NCBI GenBank assembly: GCA_015956445.1
Contig: WIUZ02000013.1
Coordinates: 434,001 to 498,000, forward strand
Source: Thelephora terrestris
Lineage: Eukaryota > Basidiomycota > Agaricomycetes > Thelephorales > Thelephoraceae
Direction of reading: 5' to 3'
DNA length: 64,000 bases
Shown here: positions 45,001-52,040 of the stretch, one piece after another
Position numbering within the stretch: position 1 is the stretch's first letter
Layout: the number at the start of each line of letters is the position of its first letter
Translations under genes and position numbers: made by a program
Notes under the pieces: generated by a model
What the model was told of the DNA's origin: nothing
What the model saw: the letters and a program-made list of their open reading frames with translations, nothing else
Databases searched by the model: none

Positions 45001-46723
45001 TGTTCATGGTTCCCATTCCTTTGGGGTTCCTTCCTTGGTGGCCATTAGGATTGACGCTTACCTTGATGGGGGCTTCCTTCCTACCCAGACCATTTGCTTT
45101 GCCACCCCTGGGGAGTTTCTTCACCCCTTGGGCACTGCTAGGTAAGTCTCCCTGGGCTATGTTTTTCCTATGAGCTTTGCTGACCTGTTCTGTCCTTATT
45201 GCGCTATAAGCCTGGTAATTTCCTACCTGCCCAGAGGCCCATCCTAGTTCCTCTTGTGCATCTGTCCCAGCGTCTTCTTCCTCGTATTCTACTTCCATGT
45301 AATTACATGCTGCGTCGTCTTCATCATGTTCATATGTCCCAATTCGTGTGAAATGAACTTCTGCTACCTCACGCTGGATTGCCTGCACCCAAGTTTCTTC
45401 TTGAGCCCGGATTATTCGTGAGCCATCAGGTCGTTGGAGTCTTCCACTGTTTGGTTCTCTCACAACTTTCCCTTGCTGGATTAGCTTGTTCACTTCCTCA
45501 CAATACCTGATATGGTGCCCTGGCTGTCCACAACCATAACAGGTAATACTAATCCCAATTGCATTGGCTCCTGTTCCCAGAGCAAAACTCTTCTGAGGGG
45601 GTTTACTTGGTTGCTGAGGATTGGGATTGGTTCGTTGTTGGGAAGGGGAATTGAATTGTTGACGGGGAGGGTTGTTGAATCTCTGATGGGGAGGAGGGTC
45701 TCTCTGGAATGTTCCACCTTGCCAAGGGGATCTGCTTGGGCCTTGTTGAACTGGGGCCTCTATTATGCCTTTGAGCTCTGGGTAGTTCCTGACAAGATTG
45801 ACGTACTTTACTAGGTAGTCTGGTTCGTTGAGTTTCAGCCCACTCATGCTTTCGACTAGCTTGTTAAGTTCCTTGTCATCTTTCCCTTTGCCCTTCTTGG
45901 TCCTGGGAGGTGTCTTGGGTGGGGTGATGGGTGACTTCCGTTGTGTAAGGGGTTTTACGTCATGGTCTGACTCATCTCCAGAACTGTATCCGTGCTTCTT
46001 CTCGTTCTCATCATCATCCTCATCTGAGTCAGATTCAGAGTCCGAGGAATCGTACCTAGTCCTTGTAGTGAGATGCTGGTCAAACCTGTTGGGGTTGAGG
46101 ACTGAGTTAGCCGCCTTCTCTATGTCAGATATTTCAAATGGGGTGGTAACATCCAACTCAGGGTTCACCATCCTCATATGAGATTCTGCCTGTCTTCTGA
46201 ACGAGGAATTCAGTCCTTCCCAGAAATATCTGCGAACCTCTCGGTTGGAGATCCTCTTCCTTTCTTTGGCTAGGCCAACCAGCTTCCAGAATTCTAGCTG
46301 ATATTTCTTAAACTCATCCAAGGTACGCATCTTGCGTTGTCTCCATTTGGCTGTGAATCCATCGATTTTTCCCATGTTCAGACATACTTCTTTGACTCCA
46401 AAGTAGTACTCCAAATCCTTCAAGAGATCGTGGTAATCTCTCTCAGCATGGGAAGGCAAACTCCGGAGCTTCCGAGCTACCTTATCACTGCAATATCTAA
46501 TAAGCCCTTGGTACTTTTCTCTGGATGAGGTCACTCTGTAACGCTCACAGAGGTGCTCATATGTCTCCAGGAAAGGTTCCAGGCTGTGGGGCTCCCCATC
46601 AAAGGTTCGGGGTGCTCTTGATCTGTTGGGGGAGGGCAGTTCCAAATAGGAACCAGAGTAGTGTCGATCTTCATTCCTGAAGATGGGGGAGTGTTCGTTT
46701 TCTGACTCTGATAGACGAGTCAT
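39047..46723 (-). CDS. Giant Gag-protease polyprotein of the gypsy element (2558 aa)
   Basis: One uninterrupted frame of 2558 residues. Residues about 40-230 form a retrotransposon Gag region (PFLETYEHLCERYRV, YYFGVKEV, KKYQLEFWKLVGLAKER, RYFWEGLN). A zinc knuckle CYGCGQPGHHIRYC (CX2CX4HX4C) lies near 400. An aspartic protease lies near 745, with the active-site motif IFDSGSQLNVIS and a downstream LLLGRPWG flap-side motif. Beyond about residue 900 there are some 1600 more residues, highly acidic and Arg/Glu-rich, then a region with Pro-rich repeats, and a coiled-coil C-terminus (about 2340-2558). Typical gypsy Gag or Gag-protease proteins are a few hundred residues, so this extension is exceptional. 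It packages RNA and processes the polyprotein; the role of the extension is unknown. Confidence 0.93.
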   Translation of the reverse strand: MTRLSESENEHSPIFRNEDRHYSGSYLELPSPNRSRAPRTFDGEPHSLEPFLETYEHLCERYRVTSSREKYQGLIRYCSDKVARKLRSLPSHAERDYHDLLKDLEYYFGVKEVCLNMGKIDGFTAKWRQRKMRTLDEFKKYQLEFWKLVGLAKERKRISNREVRRYFWEGLNSSFRRQAESHMRMVNPELDVTTPFEISDIEKAANSVLNPNRFDQHLTTRTRYDSSDSESDSDEDDDENEKKHGYSSGDESDHDVKPLTQRKSPITPPKTPPRTKKGKGKDDKELNKLVESMSGLKLNEPDYLVKYVNLVRNYPELKGIIEAPVQQGPSRSPWQGGTFQRDPPPHQRFNNPPRQQFNSPSQQRTNPNPQQPSKPPQKSFALGTGANAIGISITCYGCGQPGHHIRYCEEVNKLIQQGKVVREPNSGRLQRPDGSRIIRAQEETWVQAIQREVAEVHFTRIGTYEHDEDDAACNYMEVEYEEEDAGTDAQEELGWASGQVGNYQAYSAIRTEQVSKAHRKNIAQGDLPSSAQGVKKLPRGGKANGLGRKEAPIKVSVNPNGHQGRNPKGMGTMNINKGIAEETADIQAVPMDVDKTIPIKPIKSTRKEPTHQPKPNIIKVANTGPVGRDSSEITKEILSTPVTLTVQEIVSNAPSLRRNLVSAMRPQREALAPAQDKTGFVGIYEDDHSDPSDAEMSEEEEGEEEEEEAYLSEQVKEPQITTEKGDLLKVPVRIGKARMTGIFDSGSQLNVISQNLAEKAGIPWLDAEPHQIQLLSVDGNLTRCAGMVPMAEITIETDDGPILTRGNLYVNPRVGFQLLLGRPWGRRNRAHLIEDNEGTRIAFRTKNGWHNITPISNLKRQGTNTPQTERKQSPAEVYAIKEAQEVPETDEEEEDDDIGSNVAHIGAQGLEDRGRDFPYSPVAIGEMDPPEPGQRREVEESDKEEEQGMDEYEVGAAEEEEAQGQEHPGNQAELNTQIEESTVRSVLHETLIQKVLRGVTDQDWEEFQQMMQQEKQNDEARWRRLCDDNTLEETEEFDIDDYREEPNLEDERDSEEAQPSQTLDIPDDEPEQELPNDVPTSRRRKGPGGMKRRTRTTKLRRTSRTSYQTEKAQGEEYLRYIGRYRHKERQTHETTRTRNKERPAAAYSCRIPEPDLSNEWDDGSEGDDEGDEAMDDVTPKLLAERRKANEIDGDDVISLQRLGLPDKEGLTFRDARRRAVSLEVEEEDEFGLVTGRNSLEGSMPDETDGYESAISGISTENNQEGPELTMKSVSHETGTPDKPMSTQEGKGEDPEVVDKGDIQGKEELARNLWNGETRGNEPKRNPEELSSFRIREKDVDGSNKEKVRVEYKRRMPYDVPEDVDEELSAAEESTNDSVVRRHCVTRLYDRRQDQTLRTDKPGTELIRERETYQDESGSEDDELVSRSGAGIGTAPKERKNGTVSIRDEIERVTTLGTRIQERSKWSRGRWEDSEDDPASDRTEDGSIGEGATYNEEDGPLQNRISTPRQRVTLRYLPEPGYRPQGLLASKEMVIFAQDEDLGQRHLHASDVTLVIEGPAGNRTVYHGDLTLRLDEPEPGDVIYVPVRNKVRRAHEYVFRRGVRLGGGATVLSTETTTKTKGGNEIKWNAVRKEELEGVIDDMNRHPMIKDEKVRTYTVDKLEDGKIRVCTGLYHERTKPRTKKAYDSMSDESDSGDERDDRYRHQDEKRRGLPKYGRDPQTSAGTTSARAQSWNNFANDKGRSHLIDSKPVGTCEKGSDHPEDEVRKKINVNLGIKSEGVAYLENFAPLESTAPDVAKTESTTYGECSCGCQQCPRLKEGPLQTLLTPPSEPSPPRLGRTIELPVPNNVPTMEEVMDVNVPPLGQRSPGLLAAAHFEKLTDPTLGRAEDSFFAFGAIIVGGGVEQPPYVYQGAAYIHLYGPELDASSNRPTPPPLRRVLDTYEDLFPSRYHLGPDPVPTLDIPRNTPFPDQSVARPSGKVNPPPYGPQKTTVTDGRGRPISMADAIVRLRRIEEEMDSEDSADADTGSMDLEDSDSDDISSKRNISLHEQQKINEYSASDESYGPLLRRPGTPNPWKGRSRSVPKIAVLDDEMTDRVPPIANNQPKSDESPRMGFTHVDTPFDSLDGLHLCPGSPIILNYPDDFEEDDELTDDAPTNSPLAKDKKVLAESDREDVSKREALDRIHQSFARLEPYLDILLEHGDQSDVQDFFAKLGLLQIAYDIGAQRLQGIEPDRDYWVKKITAVLEERSTVDMGEVATDLLQLREAWQRGRSFGQEEEKKRQDEEKKPEVKKEAVDESGATPYKTRDWLSDVKHHFQDHDENMKQDEEFYVPKSPVPGNRPPYLLPMPHDPEEFRELRKRVSDLEEDFGSTLDGLRAKVKRMDDQIMEDGCLLTNLRWKFNETRRCEARERECQEMAYNMDDPRGLRRFHARTVIDERLAGARMDLTRLNGEIKVVERRIEATHIDAESIKARLDKMVTLAPDLEGLAKTVEDNHQAYDRELKSLRDDVDSALLILATRDNDSDIAELKQDMATFKNSTAQRLSSLSKSTDVISPPS

Positions 46724-46809
46724 ACTGTGAGTGGGGTGGGGATTAAGGGTAGAAGAGGGTCTAATGGTGAATGAGATGTCCTGGGTGATGTGGGTTTGTT
46801 TACTGGAAT

Positions 46810-46827
46810 CCCTCGCCGTGGGCTCCA
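46810..46827 (-). promoter_or_regulatory. Candidate tRNA primer-binding site of the gypsy element
   Basis: Two nucleotides after the inner edge of the 5' LTR, the minus strand reads TGGAGCCCACGGCGAGGG. TGG at this spot pairs with the CCA end of a tRNA. The base after it implies U at the discriminator position, which is usual for tRNA-Cys. The tRNA is not confirmed. Confidence 0.6.
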
Positions 46828-46829
46828 GT

Positions 46830-48195
46830 TGTCGGGTTCGTGGGGAGTGTAGTGTTATTTCCTATACAGAAGATAACTAACACCCTTTGGTTTGCCTAGA
46901 GACTAGAGTATAGAAACCAAGCAGGCTGGTTGATTAGTCAATGAACTCGACTAACAACTCCACAGGGTAGAGCGGGGTTCCTCTTTCCGGCTCTTGGTCC
47001 TGATGAGTTCGCTGGGGATCTACTAGTAGTGTGTCCCTCAGTAATTATTCTAGGGAATCAGTAATGTTATCACTCAGGGGCTCTGTACACTCTGATTAGA
47101 CACCTAACTTCACCGTGGGAATCTATGTTCTGATAGGAATGGGGTTCCTGACTCAAGGATGGGCCTTGAGGCTGTGCTTGAGGCTGTGTAATAGTCCTGT
47201 CCTTAGGCTGTACCTAAAGCTGTGTCGAGGCTGTGTCGTGAAGCTAAACCAAATAAGGAAGGTGTACGCTTACACCTGAGGCTGTGCTTGATATGTCGTA
47301 AAAGTGACAAGATATGTCGTAGAGCTTATAGAGGTATGTCAGATACCTTAAACTTGCTACAGATGACGTCTAGTGCGTCAAACAAATATAACTTCAAATA
47401 AACTTGGGATAAAATGATATGTCGTAGAATATGTCGGAGACCTTTGTGGTACCTGCTAAATCTGGCTGTTACCTAGACAAACACTCTTCTGAAGTGGAGG
47501 GCTATCTGCCTAAAGTATCAGACTTCAGCAATACAGACACCAAAAACTCCAACGTCACAAGTGTGCTAGGCTTGATCAGTACTTCTGACTTAGTGCTTCT
47601 TCACACAGAGGATGAGGCTGAAAGTGGTATGTGATTACTCAAAATCACTCAACCAATCAGTCCTAAGGGGTAGGGGGTAGATGAAAAGTTGTGGGGGAAA
47701 ACTAGCAAAGAGAGCCTCAGTCTAGGTGAAGACTGAGCTGTTGGTGATTCTCCCTGAGTAGTGGGTGAGCTTCTGTCCTGGTGGGGTGAACTGATTGTCC
47801 CTTAGAAGTGTGGTTGAGGTCTATATATACTAATTTACAGGAGAATGTCCCAGAACATTCCAACGCACTCCACATTATTCCATAACATTCCATCATGTTC
47901 CATGGCATTCCGTCTTGTTCCTTTGGGTGACCAGTGGTCACATCTGTGACATTCCGTCACCTTCTAGAATGTTCCATTACCTTCTAATACGTTCCGGTGT
48001 TCTCCAGTAGGCTCCAAGGAATTCCATGATTTTCCATGATTTCCCAGGCTTATCTTATCTCTTATCTTATCTATTGTCCTTATCTTATCAAATGAATAAA
48101 CAATTATCCATAAAATATTCCTGCTTGGGCTGTAAGTACACTATTAATTGTGCGAAAAATAGTAAATAAATCATGATTAATCCAGGGGTCCGACA
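46830..48195 (-). repeat. 5' LTR of the gypsy element
   Basis: It is 1366 bp and matches 18146-19511. Read leftward, U3 starts at 48195, followed by a GATAAG cluster (48089-48049) and a TATA box (47830-47821), so transcription probably starts near 47790. The other two thirds would be R and U5, which is unusually long. A 67-aa antisense frame occurs in both LTRs and is not considered a gene. Confidence 0.95.
47821..48089 (-). promoter_or_regulatory. Gypsy U3 promoter: GATA-factor site cluster plus TATA box
   Basis: On minus, GATAAGATAAGAGATAAG-type sites are repeated between 48089 and 48049 (about five GATAAG cores). A TATA box GTATATATAG lies at 47830-47821. GATAAG is the core bound by fungal GATA factors (nitrogen, iron and light regulators). 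The orientation and order fit a promoter for the leftward element. Confidence 0.65.
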
Positions 48196-48749
48196 CCGGG
48201 CGTAGAGGTGAGAGGAGGAGGGATATCAAGCGAGAGTGGTGACTCTGATTGATAAGGATGGACGGGTGAGTTATAATCCTGGCAGAACTGGTTCAATTGC
48301 TGAACGAACGGTTCGAAGTCTTGACCGCTGAGCTGTTCGAAGTGAACGAGATACTCTATAATCGAATAAGGTAGTTCAGTAGGGATGTCCCACCAAAGGA
48401 CGATGAGAGCGGGACAATGGGTGTGAACGTTGGTGGTTAAGTGGACTTTGGGAGATGGGAAGTAAAAGGCGGGGCTGACACAGAAGTAGACGGTTGCTAG
48501 AACACTCTCAGTGAGGTCTGAGTTCCAAAGGAACTGATGGTCTGCGCCTAGAAGAAAAGGGGGAGTAGTGACTCCGGCGTCGAGAGCGGCGAAAGGTCGG
48601 TAGTAGGGAAAATGGGTGAGTAAACCGGCGGTTCGGTTTACCTGAAGGCTTCTGATGAGTTTATACTCCCAGATAGACCTTCTAGCGTCAGGGACAACTG
48701 GTCGCTGGGTTGGACTGGTGGAGGGAAAAGGGTTAGGGGTGCTGAACAT

Positions 48750-49480
48750 ACACTGGCAGGAGGATTCCTGCTAGAATGAATCAGAAAGAGTAGAGCGTGA
48801 AGAGAATTCCTCAGCTTACTTGTTTATTCGAGTTGAGGGTAGAGAAGTACAGAAGAGATTGAGAATGGGGAAAAGGAAGGAGCGAACGCTCTCCTTTATA
48901 TACCCAATCCTCTACAGGAGTCATTATTCTACAACGAGTCAAACAAGAGTCAACATGGTCTGTGCGTAGTTTAGGGCAGGGTAGATGAGTCAGAATAAGG
49001 GGAACTTAGGACGATAGATAATAATTACTCATACGGGAACAATAGGGGCACGAGTCGATGGAAGCATTCAGGGACTTCTCGTGTTCGATGGGGATTTCTC
49101 TGGATCAATGGTAGCAATAGAAGCGTGGTGGGGATTTCCTGTGATCGATGGGGATTTCTCTCGTTTCATGGTGGTAATAGAAGACTGATGGGGATTTCTC
49201 ATGATCGGTAGGGATTTCTCATGATCGGTAGGGATTTCTCATGATCGGTAGGGATTTCTCATGATCGGTGGGAATTTCTCGGTTTTGATGGAATCGCGAT
49301 TGGGGCTGAGGGTTCGTTTATCCTAATTGAGATTTTAATGGATAATGGGTTATTGTTTTCCCTTCTCGGTTCCCTTTTGAGTCAGGGTGTATTTAAGTCA
49401 GGGGAGATTATTGGTCGCTCTCCTCATCGTCTCTTTTCCACTCCCACCAAGCACCAGTACCACCCTCTTCCTCTACTACT
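48750..49480. promoter_or_regulatory. LTR-A bidirectional promoter region
   Basis: It lies between the divergent starts at 48749 (minus) and 49481 (plus). On minus a TATA box GGGTATATAAAGG sits at about 48895-48907, roughly 150 bp before the ATG. On plus a weaker TATTTAAG lies near 49391. The middle has GGGATTTCTC-containing repeats. The same order is kept in the inverted copy at 59006-59661. Confidence 0.6.
49199..49280. repeat. 20-bp minisatellite in the LTR-A promoter, 4 copies
   Basis: The unit ATGATCGGTAGGGATTTCTC is repeated from 49201 to 49280, with the last copy altered to GTGGGAATTTCTC. Looser copies of the GGGATTTCTC core lie upstream (49080-49200). Copy 2 (59223-59350, inverted) has different spacing and number, so the array varies between copies. 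Confidence 0.9.
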
Positions 49481-50384
49481 ATGTCTGCCTTCGTTGCCAA
49501 CAACATCGTCCTCAACGCCGCCGCCACCCCCTTCACTCCGTCTTTTGAGACGGACGCTCCCTACGACGTGGAGCAACACTTATATGACTCCCCTGCCAAC
49601 ATCGCCCACGACAACCAGGTTGCCGTCGATTTCCTCACCGCCCATAATGCTCCCGCCGAGTTCTGGGAACAAGCCGGGTATGAAGATCCTAGACTTCCCA
49701 TGCCTCAGATGCAGGCCCAACACCCTGCAGCCTCTCGCTTATTGGACATCATGGAACAGGATAGGGAGGATAGGATTGCGAAGTTGGAGAAGCGTGTGGA
49801 TCTCATGTATGTCATTATGAACAGTTTGAACGAGGACTTTTCTCACTTCGCTTTGGAACATTGGGGACCTTTCCAGGCATCTCTCTTCCGATATTTCGGA
49901 CACCCATGTCGCGGAGCTTATTGCACCGACCCCCCTTGCAAGTCCCCAGTCGTCCCTTCGCCACCGCCAGGATCAGGGCGTTCCTCTCCCTCCATCCCCT
50001 CCCTGGAGTCCTGCCCCAGTTCGCCAGATGGTGGAGAGGTCCCAGAAGAAGAAGACCCGCAGGAGTCCGATGACTCGTTCTGGACAACGTTGTCGTCCCT
50101 CCGACAAGTCACGTCAGGTGAGGATGAAGTTGAAGGTGGAAGTGGCGGGTCTCCAAGACCGCTATGGGTTCGCCTTAGTGAGCACAGCCTTGTCGGACGT
50201 GAAGCGGGAGATGTATGATAGCTTGTCGCATGATGTGTTGGGGTGTAGGGAGTGTTGGCAGGATCCGGTGACGCGACAGTGGTCTTACTGTCCTGAGAGT
50301 GTTTATAACCCTCACCACTTTGCTCATCGTTGCCCTCTCCCTCAGGAATGTTCGTGTGACATCGACCCGTTTGTCCTTGTCTGA
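49481..50384 (+). CDS. LTR-A plus-strand protein of unknown function, Cys/His-rich C-terminus
   Basis: Two frames are conserved with copy 2. Frame 1 from ATG 49481 gives 245 aa. A second frame (50028-50384) ends in a Cys/His-rich block. A simple model with one 79-bp intron (49949-50027, weak GTCGTC donor) joins exons 49481-49948 and 50028-50384 into 274 aa. The matching exon sizes (468 and 357) recur in copy 2. Residues about 75-120 are helical and charged (MEQDREDRIAKLEKRVDLMY). The C-terminus reads GCRECWQDP, then YCPESVYNPHHFAHRCPL, then CSCDIDPF, which looks like a zinc-binding fold. No known family is recognised. The splice or frameshift choice is not settled. Confidence 0.6.
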
Positions 50385-50681
50385 CTTTGTAGTTCTTTTT
50401 AATCACTCTTGTACTACTATTACTGCGAATAAGACCAATGTCTTGAATTACTTGTGAGATCCTGGCTACTATGTCACGCGTTCGTGACAGGTTTGTCCTG
50501 ATAATCCCTAGCCATTATCATGGATTTGCTTCTTGGAACAGAAGATAAGATCATTCAGATAAATAAAGAAGGATCTGTCAGACCTTTCTATTGTCCCATC
50601 TTCAATCTTCTTGGTAATCACTATTAGCACCTAGAGTGTACTTCCCCAATTATATGCCCACTATCTTTTCAGTGTTTATTC

Positions 50682-51023
50682 CAGCGGGTTGCAGATTGAT
50701 AGACCCTTTTTCGAAAAAGTAGGGTGGGATTTTTTTGTTTGCACCGTGACATATAAACAAAGGTTTTTTGTGGGACTTAGATCAGAATCTTCGATAGCCA
50801 CCTTCCACCACCTCTTCCGTTGCCTCCCATGTTGCCTTCCACATTGCCTCCCGCCGTCTTGCTCACCAACTTCATTTGCTTGCTGCCCTCGTATCTTGTC
50901 GCACAACACCTGTGTGGTGCGGCACCACTCTCATCAAGCATGCATGAAGACATAGGCCAAGCAGTGGGGTTGTTTGCTGGTCGTTGTTGTCGCTCGTTGC
51001 ATCGGGCGATCTCAACAACAGTT
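50682..51023 (+). repeat. Left inverted repeat of the Tc1-like element
   Basis: It aligns with the reverse complement of 55061-55408 throughout, including CCCTTTTTCGAAAAAGTAG, GTGACATATAAACAAAGG and GGACTTAGATCAGAATC, with base changes and short indels. Confidence 0.85.
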
Positions 51024-51694
51024 TTGGTACATGCCACCAAATCCCTGAGACATGGTCTAATCATGTTGGGACCTCATTGCTATGCTCTCAGATTCCAAGA
51101 TTTCGTTCTCCAAGCTCCCCACTACTTCTCCAGATCTCATCATACTCACACCTGCTTTTCTCTCGCCTCGCTCACCCGCACCACCACATACGGGGAACCA
51201 ATACTTCATTTCAGACCTCACCAAGCAACACATCTTCACCCACGCTACATGCCACCAACAAAAAACTGTTGCCAGTGCATTTTGGGTTTCCACCAAAACA
51301 GTAAAACAAGTCGTTGAGAATGTCCGCAATCATGGTATGGTATCTCGCCAGCTGTTGACGGTAGGCTGGCAAAGAGAGCTATCGTGGGATGACATTACTG
51401 TATTACATCTATTGTACTCAATCTCTCGTGGCTGACAGTGTCGTAGTATCTTATTGTGCTCATCAAGCACATGCCAGACATGCACCTCAGTGAACTTCGA
51501 CATATGCTTGAGGTGATGCGTGGTGTGTCGGTTCACAAGTCTACTGTTTGCCAGTGTAGTGCCTCCAGTTCTGGGGATGTGGGATTCTGATGTTTGCTGT
51601 CCTCAGTCCTCATTCCTCCTCTTCGCTTTTCCTCTCCTTTGTAACCTTTGCAACCTCCTTTGCAACCTTCAGAACCTCCTCCTCTTCGGAACTT

Positions 51695-51880
51695 CTTCCT
51701 CTTCGCTGGAGCTTCCTCTTCGCTGGAGCTTCCTCTTCGCTGGAGCTTCCTCTTCGCTGGAGCTTCCTCTTCGCTGGAGCTTCCTCTTCGCTGGAGCTTC
51801 CTCTTCGCTGGAGCTTCCTCTTCGCTGGAGCTTCCTCTTCGCTGGAGCTTCCTCTTCGCTGGAGCTTCCTCTTCGCTGAA
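51695..51880. repeat. 17-bp minisatellite, 10 copies plus one variant
   Basis: The unit CTTCCTCTTCGCTGGAG repeats without change from 51695 to 51864, then a variant ends CTGAA. Its length is not a multiple of three, so the open frames over it are artefacts of composition. Confidence 0.95.
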
Positions 51881-52040
51881 CTTCCTCTCCTTCGCCGGAG
51901 CTTCCTCTCCTTCGCCGGAGCTTCCTCTCCTTCGCCGGAGCTTCCTCTCCTTCGCCGGAGCTTCCTCTCCTTCGCCGGAGCTTCCTCTCCTTCGCCGGAG
52001 CTTCCTCTCCTTCGCCGGAGCTTCCTCTCCTTCGCCGGAG
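51881..52040. repeat. 20-bp minisatellite, 8 perfect copies
   Basis: The unit CTTCCTCTCCTTCGCCGGAG is repeated exactly eight times, directly abutting the 17-bp array, from which it differs by a 3-bp insertion and one substitution. A partial ninth copy follows. Confidence 0.95.

Larger units (their letters stand above)
18146..48195 (-). mobile_element. Ty3/gypsy LTR retrotransposon insertion, 30,050 bp including a nested KDZ transposon
   Basis: Direct repeats 18146-19511 and 46830-48195 have the same 1366-bp length and begin TGTCGG and end CCGACA. The 4-bp duplication CCGG flanks both sides (18142-18145, 48196-48199). Transcription is leftward: 5' LTR at 46830-48195, Gag-protease 46723-39047, spacer, RT-RNaseH-integrase 36688-33143, small ORFs, 3' LTR at 18146-19511. 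The order RT-RNaseH-INT assigns it to Ty3/gypsy. Without the 11,109-bp KDZ insert and its duplication it would be about 18.9 kb, very long for a fungal gypsy element. The LTRs look identical wherever compared and both long ORFs are intact, so the insertion is young. Confidence 0.93.
18072..48749 (-). pseudogene. LTR-A minus-strand gene (207-aa family), split by the gypsy insertion
   Basis: The reading frame starts at ATG 48749 and runs to 48196, where it hits the LTR after PPPLTSTPG. The missing last 24 codons lie at 18145-18072, ending in a stop, on the other side of the 30-kb insert. Compared with the uninterrupted copy at 63279-63902 (minus), the two parts join exactly in frame once the insert and one CCGG duplicate are removed. 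The product has no recognisable domain. It is rich in aromatic and Pro residues (HFPYYRPFAALDAG, FLLGADHQFLWNSD, LIVLWWDIPTELPYS) and contains an FVQQLNQFCQDY segment. Three copies in this window keep the same architecture, so it is a real coding family. Function unknown. Confidence 0.8.
18052..50489 (+). mobile_element. LTR-A copy 1, about 2.38 kb when its 30-kb nested insert is excluded
   Basis: The left end TGTCAGGGTTGTAGGCC is at 18052 and the right end TGTCACGCGTTCGTGACA finishes at 50489. GGTTT flanks both sides (18047-18051 and 50490-50494). The visible pieces are 18052-18145 and 48196-50489, separated by the gypsy insertion. The remaining unit carries a divergent gene pair: the 207-aa family on minus (broken here) and a plus-strand gene at 49481. 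Inverted copy 2 (57997-60305) and partial copy 3 (63259 onward) share the order. I infer a solo LTR of a retrotransposon whose internal part is not in this window. Confidence 0.8.
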
